From: Petrocella sp. FN5
GTDB taxonomy: Bacteria; Bacillota; Clostridia; Lachnospirales; Vallitaleaceae
NCBI RefSeq assembly: GCF_029210395.1
Contig: NZ_JARGDP010000027.1
Span: forward strand, 1 to 38,644
Direction of reading: 5' to 3'
DNA length: 38,644 nt
Shown here: positions 14,138 through 22,127 of the stretch, piece after piece
Position numbering within the stretch: position 1 is the stretch's first letter
Layout: the number at the start of each line of letters is the position of its first letter
The notes under the pieces: generated by a model
The model's database searches: none
What the model was told of the DNA's origin: nothing
Seen by the model: the letters and a program-made list of their open reading frames with translations, nothing else
Translations under genes and position numbers: made by a program

Positions 14138-15607
14138 TCACTTATAATTTTGTAGCTCTTTTAAAACCATTTTTGTGATTGTTTCTACATCTAGCTCCAT
14201 GTGTGATGAAGCATGTCCACTGAGTCCATCTTCATACTCTTGTTGAATGTCCTCTAGCTCTTTTGTTCCATAAGCCACACTTCTAATATTGATTAGATTA
14301 AGGGGACTTACATTGTCAGATGTTGAGCTACCACCAACCGCGCCACATCCAAGTGTTAAAGATGGAGCCAAGTTCGTTGTCGCCCCTATGGCACCTTGAG
14401 CTGATGAGGTGTTAACAAGCAGTCTTGATACCGGTTTCTTTAGTGCAAAAGCTTTTATAACCTCTTCATCTTTTGAATGAATCACCAAAGAATGACCAAG
14501 TCCATAGTATGCCAAGAGCTCCATACATTTTTCACAGGCTTTTTCCCAGTTATCTTCTGCGTAGAATGCCAGAATAGGTGCTAATTTTTCTCTGGAAAAT
14601 GGATACTGTATGCCTACATGTGTTTGTTCTGCAATCAGTACTCTTGTGTCACCTGGCACATACAGACCTGCCATCTCGGCAATCTCGATTGCAGACTTTC
14701 CAGCAATCTTAGCATTAAACCGTCCACATGCATCTTGAATGGTTTTTCCGACCAAATCTGCTTCTTCGCCTTCCAAAAAATATGCACCGGCCTTTATGAA
14801 GGCTGTTTTTACATCTTCTTTGATACAATTTTCAGTGACCACCGCTTGTTCCGAAGCACATATGGTGCCATTGTCAAAGGTCTTACTGTCCATGATTCTT
14901 TTTACCGATAGGGCTATGTCTGCACTTCTTTCAATAAAAGCCGGGACATTCCCAGGTCCGACACCAAGGGCCGGCGTACCTGAACTATAGGCTGCTTTCA
15001 CCATTGCCGAACCACCTGTTGCTAAGATCAAAGAAACATCTTTGTGTTTCATTAAGGCATCCGTACCTTCTAGTGTGGGGATGGCCATACATCCTATGAT
15101 GCCTTTTGGAGCACCGGCTTCAACCGCTTTTGCTTCCATGATCCTTGCAACATCACTAATGCAATTAAGTGCCTTCGGATGAGGGCTAAAAATAATAGCA
15201 TTTCCGGACTTCACGGCTATTAGAGCCTTATAAATCGCAGTGGAAGTCGGATTGGTGGAGGGTACGAGTCCGGCAATAACGCCTACCGGTGTGCCAATCT
15301 CAATGATCTTCTTTTGCTTGTCTTCCTTGATGATGCCTACGGTCTTCATATCCTTGATGAATTCATAAACCGCTTTACTGGCAAATTTGTTTTTTATGAT
15401 TTTATGTTCATAAACACCAAATCCCGTTTCTTCTACTGCCATCTTAGCCCATTGATCTGATTTCATATAAGCGACTTCATACATTGCTTTTACGATTGAA
15501 TCAATTTCTTCTTGGCTTTTCATTTTAAGTAATTGTTGAGCTTCTTTTGCTTTTTCTACCAAGTCTCTGACATCTTGAATAGAGCTTAGATCTTTATCCT
15601 TGATCAT
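14138..15607 (-). CDS. eutE: EutE, CoA-acylating acetaldehyde dehydrogenase
   Basis: This 489-residue enzyme converts acetaldehyde, NAD+ and CoA to acetyl-CoA. The aldehyde dehydrogenase fold is seen in GTPVGVIAGLVPSTNPTSTA, ILATGGSAMVKAAYSSGTPA and GVGPGNVPAF; the catalytic Cys is in DNGTICASEQ. The targeting helix is at the C-terminus (MELDVETITKMVLKELQNYK), after a linker, rather than at the N-terminus as in many aldehyde dehydrogenases of this kind. GGGGGTG lies 8 bases before the ATG. The gene follows the EutK-like shell protein by 2 bases. Confidence 0.95.
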   Translation of the reverse strand: MIKDKDLSSIQDVRDLVEKAKEAQQLLKMKSQEEIDSIVKAMYEVAYMKSDQWAKMAVEETGFGVYEHKIIKNKFASKAVYEFIKDMKTVGIIKEDKQKKIIEIGTPVGVIAGLVPSTNPTSTAIYKALIAVKSGNAIIFSPHPKALNCISDVARIMEAKAVEAGAPKGIIGCMAIPTLEGTDALMKHKDVSLILATGGSAMVKAAYSSGTPALGVGPGNVPAFIERSADIALSVKRIMDSKTFDNGTICASEQAVVTENCIKEDVKTAFIKAGAYFLEGEEADLVGKTIQDACGRFNAKIAGKSAIEIAEMAGLYVPGDTRVLIAEQTHVGIQYPFSREKLAPILAFYAEDNWEKACEKCMELLAYYGLGHSLVIHSKDEEVIKAFALKKPVSRLLVNTSSAQGAIGATTNLAPSLTLGCGAVGGSSTSDNVSPLNLINIRSVAYGTKELEDIQQEYEDGLSGHASSHMELDVETITKMVLKELQNYK

Positions 15608-15609
15608 CT

Positions 15610-16155
15610 TTATTTCACCCCCTTATAAAACTTCAAGATGGCTTCTATTAACTCATCTTTGCGCGCATACTTGATTTGATTTCTTTCAATAGAGAACATA
15701 CCTTCAGATTGATCATCCATCTTTCTGGCCAAGGCTCTTAAATCAACTGTTTTTAGGGCATTTAAGGCTTCTCTACTTTTAGGTGATGGGCCTAAGTTTG
15801 AGGTGGTCATTTCTTTTTCACTTTTCTCTTCTTTGGTGTCTACTTTTTGGCTGTGATGATCACTTTGTAAAACCACTAATGATGGCATTGGCAATATTTT
15901 TTCCACATCGTCACTGGGTCTTGGAATGACATGGGTGGATAAAAGCTGACCTATTTTAGGCACCGCTGCCTCTGCTGCATCAATCGACGCTTTTACAGCG
16001 CCTACGTCACCTCTAATATGTATGGTTACCAATCCGCCCTTTACAAATTCACAGCCTAGTAAGGTCACGTTGGCTGCCTTCAAACATACATCGGCGGCTT
16101 CTATTGCCCCTACATATCCATATGTTTCTATCATTCCTAGGGCTATATTATTCAT
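15610..16155 (-). CDS. EutK-like shell protein with C-terminal Rho-N/SAP-like domain
   Basis: The start is taken at ATG 16155 because it aligns with related shell proteins (MNNIALGMIETYGYVGAIE); the ribosome-binding site is weak (GTGGTG), and a GTG four codons upstream is possible. Residues 1-95 are a BMC domain. A polar linker (about 100-130, rich in Lys, Glu, Ser) leads to a C-terminal domain with LNALKTVDLRALARKM and YARKDELIEAILKFY, which resembles a Rho-N or SAP-like nucleic-acid-binding helix fold. EutK of enterics also has a C-terminal helical domain with a positive face, so binding to nucleic acid is possible but unproven. Confidence 0.82.
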   Translation of the reverse strand: MNNIALGMIETYGYVGAIEAADVCLKAANVTLLGCEFVKGGLVTIHIRGDVGAVKASIDAAEAAVPKIGQLLSTHVIPRPSDDVEKILPMPSLVVLQSDHHSQKVDTKEEKSEKEMTTSNLGPSPKSREALNALKTVDLRALARKMDDQSEGMFSIERNQIKYARKDELIEAILKFYKGVK

Positions 16156-16176
16156 ATTTTTCACCACATTTTCTTA

Positions 16177-16830
16177 TTAGTATTTGGTCGGATCGTCTGC
16201 AACAAAGTTTACCGCTGCTGCAAAAGCATCACAGGCTGATTTACAAGCGGATTGACTACCTGTTAATAAGCCACCGCCAAAGTTTGTCTCAGAAGGTGGT
16301 CCATAGAACTGAACCATCTTAACATCCGATGATTTGAGGGCTGCATCCAGTGCATAAACCGCTTCAATTGGCGGTGCAATCAAATAAGCAAGGGCTTCAC
16401 CCTCTTCTACACCCGCCATCTTGGATAAATATGATCCTGTTCTTGAAATACAGTGGGCGTAATAAGGTATGGTGTCATCATCATTGGCACTATAGAAGCA
16501 AGCATCGTTTGCTATAAAATCAACCACAACATCCAAACCACTTCTTACCTCTGCCGGATTGGCCCCAGCTAAAATACCGATAAACTCACCGGCTAGTTTT
16601 GTGGAAGCATTCCCTGCACCGGCATAAAAAGATTTTGCGTAAACCACTTCGACTTCGGCTTTTTTTGTTGCTTCATCCAGTGCGGTATAAGAAACATCAT
16701 CACAATCGGATGTAACAAGTCCAATACATCTTTGTTCCGGTTTCAACTCCAGTGCTTTTGCCAGGTCTGCATCTACATTTGGAATCAACTTAACACTCAG
16801 TACACTTGCACGAATTGCATCATTCTTCAT
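16177..16830 (-). CDS. eutL: EutL tandem-BMC shell protein
   Basis: This 217-residue circularly permuted, double BMC protein forms trimers with a large gated pore. Diagnostic blocks are LSVKLIPNVDADLAKAL, SFYAGAGNASTKLAGE, GILAGANPAEVRSGL and the C-terminal ETNFGGGLLTGSQSACK. AAGGAGG stands before the ATG. It follows eutC by 18 bases. Confidence 0.96.
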   Translation of the reverse strand: MKNDAIRASVLSVKLIPNVDADLAKALELKPEQRCIGLVTSDCDDVSYTALDEATKKAEVEVVYAKSFYAGAGNASTKLAGEFIGILAGANPAEVRSGLDVVVDFIANDACFYSANDDDTIPYYAHCISRTGSYLSKMAGVEEGEALAYLIAPPIEAVYALDAALKSSDVKMVQFYGPPSETNFGGGLLTGSQSACKSACDAFAAAVNFVADDPTKY

Positions 16831-16848
16831 ATTCTTGTCCCTCCTTAT

Positions 16849-17736
16849 TTACAATTGTAATTCCAGACCACTTTTCTTTTGGTCCAGCATTTCTTTTAAT
16901 ATGTGTGCTATATGAGCGCCGGCTTCAACTGCTGCGGTTCCGCCTTGATGGATATTCGATACCACTGTTCTTCTGGCTTCTGGCATACCTACTGTTCCTT
17001 TATAGGCGATATATGCACTCATACTTTCTCCTGTAGCTAGTCCCGGTCTTTCTCCTACTAATAAGCAAGTTATGTCAGCACCTGTCACTTCAGATACAAC
17101 ATCCATAGAAGGTACGCGACCGTATTTGATAAAGAAAGGTGTGCCGGCCTTGATACCATAACCTTCAAGTCCTTGAAAAATAACCGGTAGTATGTCCCTG
17201 ATATTGGCTTCTATGGCTGTTGAACTTAACCCGTCGGCTACAACAACCTGAACTTGTGGGTTCATCTTGCATTTTTCTTTCATGACGGCAACTTCTTCAT
17301 CATCAAACTTTCTACCAAGATCCGGCCGGGTTAAATACTCATCTTTGTCCTTACATTTGGTTTTTACTGTAAAAAGATTCATTTCAGCGATGATTTCTTC
17401 GGACACATCTGTGAAAACAGCGTCCATAGCCACCGCATGGTCTGCTCTGAATCTAAGTAAGGTTTGGGTCTTATACCTTGGACCTGCTCGCCATACACCA
17501 ATCCTTGCCGAAGTTTTTGCCTTCATCTGCAGATAATCTTCTCCATTCTCCGGATTTGGGACCAACAATTGCTTTCTCATATCCACCATGGTAATATCTG
17601 ACAATTCATTGTCCTCTATATGGTCGACTGCACTTTGACTTACTCCTGTGTCTTTCTTTGACTCTGTAAAATCCTTGCTTTTCATTTCTGATAACACTTG
17701 CTCAATAATTACTTTTAATTCTTTCTCAGATACCAT
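16849..17736 (-). CDS. eutC: EutC, ethanolamine ammonia-lyase small subunit
   Basis: This 295-residue subunit binds adenosylcobalamin together with EutB. The N-terminal helix ([20 protein letters not shown]) is the targeting peptide that carries the lyase into the compartment. Conserved parts include [51 protein letters not shown] and [26 protein letters not shown] lies 6 bases before the ATG. There is only one eutC for the two eutB genes. Confidence 0.96.
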   Translation of the reverse strand: MVSEKELKVIIEQVLSEMKSKDFTESKKDTGVSQSAVDHIEDNELSDITMVDMRKQLLVPNPENGEDYLQMKAKTSARIGVWRAGPRYKTQTLLRFRADHAVAMDAVFTDVSEEIIAEMNLFTVKTKCKDKDEYLTRPDLGRKFDDEEVAVMKEKCKMNPQVQVVVADGLSSTAIEANIRDILPVIFQGLEGYGIKAGTPFFIKYGRVPSMDVVSEVTGADITCLLVGERPGLATGESMSAYIAYKGTVGMPEARRTVVSNIHQGGTAAVEAGAHIAHILKEMLDQKKSGLELQL

Positions 17737-17746
17737 TTAATTCACC

Positions 17747-19117
17747 TCATCTTTTTAAGAATATTGAAGGGTCTCCGCCTTTTGCTGTTAACCTGCCACT
17801 TTCATCCATGATGCCCATATCCATGAGCCATTTAAAAAACTCTTTGGTGGGTTTTCGGTTGAGCAACTCTCTTAAGGTTGCATCATCATGAAAACTGGTG
17901 TCTTGGTAACTTAACATGATGTCATCTCCCACCGGTACACCCATATAATAATTGGAACCGGCCATAGCCAGCAACATGGTCGCTATTTCCTGATCATTTT
18001 GGTCCATTTTGGTATGGTTGGTATAACATGGTGCCATGCCCATTGGTAGCCCCATGAGTTTACCCATATAATGGTCCTCAAGATTCGCTCTAATCATTTG
18101 CCTGCCATCATACAAGGTCTCAGGACCAATAAATCCGGATACATTGTTGACCATAAAAGGATTGTATCTTTTTGCAAAACCATAGCTTCGTGCTTCAAGT
18201 GTCATCTCATCTACGCCATGATCCGTATCCAGTGACATCTCTGAACCTTGACCTGTTTCAAAATACATAAGATTGGGACCCGGTGCTATGCCTTGTTTTT
18301 TAATGAGTTCGTATGCTTCACCAAGTAAGGCGGCATCAATGCCGAAGGCCTTATTCGCGTCCTCTGTCCCTGCTACACTCTGAAAGAAAATCGATACGGG
18401 TGCTCCTTGTCTAACAGCCTCCATCTGAGTGGATATATGAGACAAGACACAGGTCTGGGTTGGTATTTCCCACTTCATCATAAAGTCATAGATGCAGTTC
18501 ATGATCGTCTTGGTATTGCCTACCGTGTCTTCAACAGGATTGACACCAATTACCGCATCACCACATCCATAGGAAAGACCTTCCATCATAGAGGCTACAA
18601 TCCCATTTGGATCATCTGTCGGATGATTGGGTTGAAGTCTAAAGGATAGCGTTCCCGGCATGCCCACGGTGGTATTGGCTTTTGCCCAAGTATTTATTTT
18701 ACTGGCCCCATAAACCAAATCCATGTTGGACATGAGCTTGGCTACACCGGCTACCATTTCAGCTGTAAGACCTCTTCCAATCCGCTTAAGATCCTCATTG
18801 GTCGTTGAATGCAAGAGTAGGTACTCTCTTAAATAGCCAACTGTCCAGTTTTTGATCTCATTATAAATGCTCTCATTCACCAGACCATCAATGACCCTCG
18901 TCACTTCATCTTCTTCCATGGGAATCACCGGATTAAGCCTTAAGTCTTCTAAAGTTAGTTCGCTTAGAACCCTTTTTGCCGCCACCCTTTCTTGGTTTGT
19001 TTCGGCAGCAATCTTTAAGTATATATCACCGGATTTTTCTTCATTGGCTTTTGCCAATACTTCTTTTACAGACGCAAACCCATACGAAACACCAAATAGT
19101 TTCGTCTTAAGCTTCAT
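17747..19117 (-). CDS. eutB: EutB2, second ethanolamine ammonia-lyase large-subunit paralogue with altered active site
   Basis: This 456-residue protein is a full-length EutB, roughly 60% identical by eye to EutB1 encoded just upstream. Numbering matches E. coli EutB without gaps, so active-site residues can be read: Arg160 and Gln162 (SFRLQPNHP), Asn193 (GVNPVED), Glu287 (YFETGQGS) and Phe329 are kept. At 362, where E. coli has Asp in the GxDxCYTNH block, this protein has Ala (PMGMAPCYTNH, codon 18032-18034). The frame is intact and the ribosome-binding site is strong (GGGGGA). It is next to eutC. It may use another substrate, work poorly, or serve as a structural partner; this is inference. 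Confidence 0.93.
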   Translation of the reverse strand: MKLKTKLFGVSYGFASVKEVLAKANEEKSGDIYLKIAAETNQERVAAKRVLSELTLEDLRLNPVIPMEEDEVTRVIDGLVNESIYNEIKNWTVGYLREYLLLHSTTNEDLKRIGRGLTAEMVAGVAKLMSNMDLVYGASKINTWAKANTTVGMPGTLSFRLQPNHPTDDPNGIVASMMEGLSYGCGDAVIGVNPVEDTVGNTKTIMNCIYDFMMKWEIPTQTCVLSHISTQMEAVRQGAPVSIFFQSVAGTEDANKAFGIDAALLGEAYELIKKQGIAPGPNLMYFETGQGSEMSLDTDHGVDEMTLEARSYGFAKRYNPFMVNNVSGFIGPETLYDGRQMIRANLEDHYMGKLMGLPMGMAPCYTNHTKMDQNDQEIATMLLAMAGSNYYMGVPVGDDIMLSYQDTSFHDDATLRELLNRKPTKEFFKWLMDMGIMDESGRLTAKGGDPSIFLKR

Positions 19118-19134
19118 AAAGATTCCCCCTTGTT

Positions 19135-20499
19135 TTACTTAAGAAATATGGACGCGTCGCCTGCTCGATCTGTGAATTTCCCGTTTTTCCTAATGCCCAT
19201 TTTTTCTAACCATAAATCAAATTCCTTAATAGGTTTCAAATTCAACAATTCTCGGAGTGTTTGTGCTTCATGATATCCGGTACATTGATAGTTCAACATG
19301 ACGTCATCGCCAACAGGGATACCCATAAAATAGTTACATCCAGCTGTTGTAAGGAGTACTGCTAGGTTCTCAATATCGTTTTGATCAGCTTTCATATGGT
19401 TGGTGTAACAAGCATCCACGCCCATTGGTATACCAGATAATTTGCCCATGAAATGATCTTCAAGACCTGCTCTAATAACCTGATGGTTGTCATATAAAAA
19501 TTCCGGTCCGATAAATCCCACAACCGTGTTGACCAAGAATGGTTGATATCTTTTTGCATAACCATAACATCTTGCCTCTAGGGTTAATTGGTCCGCACCA
19601 TGATGGGCGTCGGAGGACAACTCAGATCCTTGTCCAGTTTCAAAATACATGACATTGGGTCCGGTTGATGTCCCTTCCTTTAGTACCAGGGCTCGGGCTT
19701 CGTCTAACATTTCAGTCGTCACACCAAAAGCTTCATTTCCTTTTTGAGAACCGGCTATGCTTTGGAAGATCAGGTCAGATGGGGCGCCTTCTCTTATGGC
19801 TTTCATCTGGGTTGTAACATGGCCGAGTACACAAGCTTGGGTTGGAATCTCCCATTTGTTTTTTAGGTCTGCAAAAATCTTTAATACATTGCTAATACTG
19901 TTTACTGAATCATCTACCGGATTGAGTCCAATTACCGCATCACCAACGCCATAGGAAAGTCCTTCCATAGTAGAAATCATAATCCCGTCCAAGTCATCTG
20001 TAGGATGGTTGGGTTGCAACCTTATGGATAAGGTGCCTGGAAGTCCTATGGTCGTATTACAATGGGCTGTTATTCTAATCTTACTTGCACCATAGATTAG
20101 GTCTAGGTTGGACATGATTTTTGTTACCGCTGCAACCATTTCACTGGTTAGGCCTCTACTTATTCTTACTAAATCACTTTCTTTTGTGTTGGAATCTAAG
20201 ATCCATTCTCTTAGTTCACTCACGGTCCAATTCTGAATCTCTCCATAGATTTTTTCATTGACCGCATCTTGAATGACCCTCGTAACTTCATCTGTTTCAT
20301 AAGGAATCACTGGGTTGTTTCTCAAATCCTTCAACATAAGATTGCTCAGAACCTCTTTGGCCGCTACCCGTTCCGTAACGGTGTTTGCGGCAATGCCCGC
20401 TAACTTATCTCCGGATTTTTCTTCGTTCGCTTTTGCTAAGACTTCTTTGACTGAACTAAATTGATACACGTCTCCAAATAACTTGGTTTTTAACCTCAT
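19135..20499 (-). CDS. eutB: EutB1, ethanolamine ammonia-lyase large subunit
   Basis: ATG at 20499 has GAGGTG 7 bases upstream and gives 454 residues; a GTG three codons earlier is less likely. EutB forms the TIM barrel that splits ethanolamine to acetaldehyde and ammonia with adenosylcobalamin. All substrate-contacting residues recalled for E. coli are present: Arg160, Gln162, Asn193, Glu287, Phe329 and Asp362 (PMGVDACYTNH, codon 19414-19416). This is therefore the canonical catalytic copy. It is followed after 17 bases by eutB2 and preceded by eutA. Confidence 0.96.
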   Translation of the reverse strand: MRLKTKLFGDVYQFSSVKEVLAKANEEKSGDKLAGIAANTVTERVAAKEVLSNLMLKDLRNNPVIPYETDEVTRVIQDAVNEKIYGEIQNWTVSELREWILDSNTKESDLVRISRGLTSEMVAAVTKIMSNLDLIYGASKIRITAHCNTTIGLPGTLSIRLQPNHPTDDLDGIMISTMEGLSYGVGDAVIGLNPVDDSVNSISNVLKIFADLKNKWEIPTQACVLGHVTTQMKAIREGAPSDLIFQSIAGSQKGNEAFGVTTEMLDEARALVLKEGTSTGPNVMYFETGQGSELSSDAHHGADQLTLEARCYGYAKRYQPFLVNTVVGFIGPEFLYDNHQVIRAGLEDHFMGKLSGIPMGVDACYTNHMKADQNDIENLAVLLTTAGCNYFMGIPVGDDVMLNYQCTGYHEAQTLRELLNLKPIKEFDLWLEKMGIRKNGKFTDRAGDASIFLK

Positions 20500-20526
20500 T
20501 CCTATCACCTCTTCGTTTTATATTGA

Positions 20527-20588
20527 TGGTTAAAGGATCAAATATAGTGTTGACCCTTTGACGCTTTGACGCTTTGACGCTTTGACCA
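20527..20588 (-). repeat. Short palindromic element with expanded 8-bp tandem repeat (eutA-eutB1 gap)
   Basis: The ends of this 62-base stretch resemble the ends of the palindromic elements at 24160 and 37845. On the minus strand it opens TATGGTCAAAGCGTCAAA and closes TTTGATCCTTTAACCA. Inside, on the plus strand, GACGCTTT is repeated three times in tandem (20560-20583), flanked by a diverged GACCCTTT and a partial GACC. It begins just after the eutA stop. It is probably a shortened copy of the element family with a slippage expansion in one arm. Confidence 0.6.
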
Positions 20589-20593
20589 TATTA

Positions 20594-22030
20594 TTAATAC
20601 CCAAATGCTAATGTTTTGATTACAATTGGGACGACCCTCCCATTTGCCAGTGGTCTTCCGATGTCGATAAAATCACCATTACTCACATTGACAGCATCGA
20701 TACAAACAACATCCTTCTTATACTCTAAATAGGTTTGTATGGTTTGTCCCAGCGCCTTTGCAATATCATGTTCAACGATGACCACTAACGGCACCTCCAT
20801 ACTAATAATCTCAGCCATCCCTCCAACAATTGTCTGTGCCAGTAACTTTAGCTCACCAAAGCTTATACTCTTCACCCCCTTAATGGCTAAAGCCACCTGT
20901 TGTTTTTCATTGTGTAAGCCAAACCAACTGACTTTTTCTTTGATGGCCTGACTCAGTGCTTCGTAACCCAGTTGCTCATCTTCTGCCGATAGTTTGAGAA
21001 TAGGTATGTTTTTTAGTGGAAAGATATCTTTTGAGAACGTTATTGTACTTCCGCTGATATCAGTTGTGTGACTCCCGGCGCCTACAACCGTCGCTCTAAT
21101 CGTCTCCGTTGGCTCATATATGTTAAAAGTATTGTTTAGATTCAGCTTTTTTATACTCTTGCCAAGAAATACACCAATATCACCGTAGATTAGATTTTTC
21201 TCTTCTAAATAGGTCCCATAGATACAGTCAGCAACACCACCTGAAAATGAGATGGACTCTATGTCATAATTTCTTTTTAAATCCTTTGTCGTTAGCATCA
21301 GCTTTAGGTCCTCAGTTACTTTTCTAATACCCAGAACCTCTTCAATCAGGTCTGCCATCCGGTTCGTTATCTTATTAATCTTATCTGCTGAGATGCTCTG
21401 GCCCACTTCTATCAAAATACCCATATGATCTGCTAACTTTTTTACTTTTTTTGAGATATATTCAACTTTCATGCTCTCTGGATGAATCTTAATAAGCCGT
21501 CCTCCCAGATCTAAGCAAGTGGTATCTATAACCTCTCCGTCTTTGAATACAGAGATGTTAGTCGTACCGCCTCCAATATCCAGATTAACCACGACACTTC
21601 TATTGGACTTGGAATATAGGTCTGCCCCAGCACCTTTTCCAGCAATAATGGCTTCTAGATCCGGTCCTGCTGTGGCTACAACAAAGTCACCTGCTAAGCC
21701 GCTCAGTTTTTCCAGTACAAGAGATGCATTCGCTTTTCTTGCTGTTTCTCCAGTGATTATAACCGCCCCTGTATCCACTTCTTTTGGATGGATGCCAGCT
21801 TTTTTATAGTTATTTTCAATGATTATTCTAATGGCTTCGCCGTCAATCTCAGTGTCTGATATTAAAGGGGTGAAATAGATGCTACTCTTATAAATAACTT
21901 CTTTTTCCACAATGCTAATTTTGGGTATGGAAAAAGCCGATGCTGTGTTTTCAATGGTTAGTCTGCTAAATACCAATTGAGTTGTTGAAGTACCTATGTC
22001 AATGCCTACGCTGATAATTTTCTCTTCCAA
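20594..22030 (-). CDS. eutA: EutA, ethanolamine ammonia-lyase reactivating factor
   Basis: This 478-residue protein starts at TTG 22030, with GGGAGG 8 bases upstream; the next residues are EEKIISVGIDIGTSTTQLVF, the phosphate-1 loop of an actin-like ATPase. VVNLDIGGGTTNISVFKDG is phosphate 2 and ISFSGGVADCIYG a later nucleotide-binding loop. EutA exchanges damaged cobalamin for adenosylcobalamin on the lyase. Just upstream is an antitermination leader, so its synthesis, and that of the genes after it, depends on EutV. Confidence 0.95.
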   Translation of the reverse strand: MEEKIISVGIDIGTSTTQLVFSRLTIENTASAFSIPKISIVEKEVIYKSSIYFTPLISDTEIDGEAIRIIIENNYKKAGIHPKEVDTGAVIITGETARKANASLVLEKLSGLAGDFVVATAGPDLEAIIAGKGAGADLYSKSNRSVVVNLDIGGGTTNISVFKDGEVIDTTCLDLGGRLIKIHPESMKVEYISKKVKKLADHMGILIEVGQSISADKINKITNRMADLIEEVLGIRKVTEDLKLMLTTKDLKRNYDIESISFSGGVADCIYGTYLEEKNLIYGDIGVFLGKSIKKLNLNNTFNIYEPTETIRATVVGAGSHTTDISGSTITFSKDIFPLKNIPILKLSAEDEQLGYEALSQAIKEKVSWFGLHNEKQQVALAIKGVKSISFGELKLLAQTIVGGMAEIISMEVPLVVIVEHDIAKALGQTIQTYLEYKKDVVCIDAVNVSNGDFIDIGRPLANGRVVPIVIKTLAFGY

Positions 22031-22050
22031 GATAGCCCCTCCCTAAACGC

Positions 22051-22093
22051 AAAAATTGGCCTAAAAAGTATGCTTACATACTCCTTAGGCCAA
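22051..22093 (-). terminator. Conditional intrinsic terminator before eutA
   Basis: On the minus strand TTGGCCTAA (22093-22085) pairs with TTAGGCCAA (22064-22056), with extra pairing inside (AGTATG with CATACT), followed by TTTTT. It lies 20 bases before the eutA start, inside the operon, so it must be bypassed for the downstream genes to be made. Confidence 0.85.
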
Positions 22094-22127
22094 CATTGCC
22101 TTTTACAAAAACACTGCGTTGTGTTTT
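22087..22127 (-). promoter_or_regulatory. ANTAR (EutV) dual-hairpin antiterminator before eutA
   Basis: Two hairpins with six-base loops stand between eutW and the terminator. The first (22127-22108) is AAAACAC-AACGCA-GTGTTTT; the second (22101-22087) is AGGC-AATGTT-GGCCT with one bulged G, and its 3' arm is shared with the terminator stem. Both loops have A at position 1 and G at position 4, the features recognised by ANTAR proteins such as EutV. EutV binding would stabilise the second hairpin and prevent the terminator. Confidence 0.8.

Noticed and set aside
17747-19117. EutB2 considered as a decaying pseudogene
   Set aside because: The frame is full length, the ribosome-binding site is strong, and all other catalytic and cofactor regions are kept.
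20552-20587. Tandem repeat considered as a CRISPR remnant
   Set aside because: The units are 8 bases with no spacers and no cas genes are present.
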